Shown here: positions 63,809-64,000 of the stretch, in pieces
How positions within the stretch are numbered: position 1 is the stretch's first letter
Layout of the letters: the number at the start of each line of letters is the position of its first letter
NCBI GenBank assembly: GCA_029964075.1
Contig: CM057149.1
Location: forward strand, 4,102,465 to 4,166,464
Direction of reading: 5' to 3'
Length of the DNA: 64,000 nucleotides
Origin: Patiria pectinifera
Lineage: Eukaryota > Echinodermata > Asteroidea > Valvatida > Asterinidae
Notes under the pieces: generated by a model
The model's input: only the letters and a program-made list of their open reading frames with translations
Told to the model about the DNA's origin: nothing
The model's database searches: none
Position numbers and translations under genes: made by a program

Positions 63809-63848
63809 AAAGGCCTACGTGTCTTTGCTAATGTGTAATATAAATGGA

Positions 63849-63854
63849 ATTAAA
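63849..63854 (+). terminator. Possible polyadenylation signal ATTAAA
   Basis: ATTAAA lies about 40 bp after the stop codon of the ROCO gene. It is a common variant of AATAAA. No cDNA evidence is available from the sequence alone. Confidence 0.35.
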
Positions 63855-64000
63855 GAACGACATTACTTGCAAAAACGTGTTTTCAGTAAAATTACAATTG
63901 GTACAAACAGGCCATAATTATATACATGTATGCTCTAAACCCATTAATTGGGTTTTTGTAAGCGGTTGCACGTCTATGACTGTATACTCTAATGGCAATG

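Noticed and set aside
1-64000. CRISPR array or prokaryotic operon
   Set aside because: The tandem repeats lack unique spacers of even size, and the gene has spliceosomal introns.

Overview
This window comes from an animal nuclear genome. It has long introns with GT/AG borders, many inverted-repeat transposon relics, several LINE and SINE fragments, a DIRS-type relic and one young Ty3/Gypsy element. The frequent TACATGTA-type words, the transposon mix and the type of gene suggest a marine invertebrate (lancelet, hemichordate, echinoderm or mollusc grade), but the sequence does not fix the species.

I found one host gene. It runs on the + strand across almost the whole window (3672-63808). I assembled 18 exons whose splice phases fit end to end and give 832 codons up to a TAA; the 5' end is probably outside the window. 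The product is a ROCO-family protein: a Roc GTPase domain (P-loop in exon 3, DFAGQ in exon 7, a THRN base-recognition motif in exon 9), a COR domain (exons 10-17) and a C-terminal Death domain (exon 18). This architecture belongs to the innate-immunity and cell-death signalling repertoire of invertebrates.

The introns hold nearly everything else. 1-19 kb: TIR elements, a degenerate satellite, a LINE fragment, a DIRS-like relic and foldback repeats. 19.8-27.3 kb: a block of diverged segmental duplications that includes a decayed second copy of a 27-nt micro-exon, plus a CR1/Jockey-like reverse transcriptase fragment. 28.5-39 kb: long palindromes, a 53-bp tandem repeat, GACTCGA-type arrays and a 2-kb foldback element. 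44.9-55.6 kb: an old LINE split by a 9.07-kb LTR retrotransposon. 59-63.5 kb: tRNA-derived SINEs and nested TIR elements.

The LTR retrotransposon (45659-54728, coding on the - strand) is the most interesting object. It looks complete: 1080-bp LTRs that differ at about three positions by eye, a TATG target duplication, a primer-binding site, open gag and pol frames, and a GGGAAAC -1 slippery site. It also has a third open frame in the env position that encodes two C2H2 zinc fingers. The hexamer GAGGTT/AACCTC (often extended to GAGGTTTAC) is strongly over-represented in the LTRs, leader, gag, pol and 3' non-coding part. The contact residues of the ORF3 fingers predict a site close to this hexamer. 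The element may therefore carry its own DNA-binding protein together with a dispersed array of that protein's sites.
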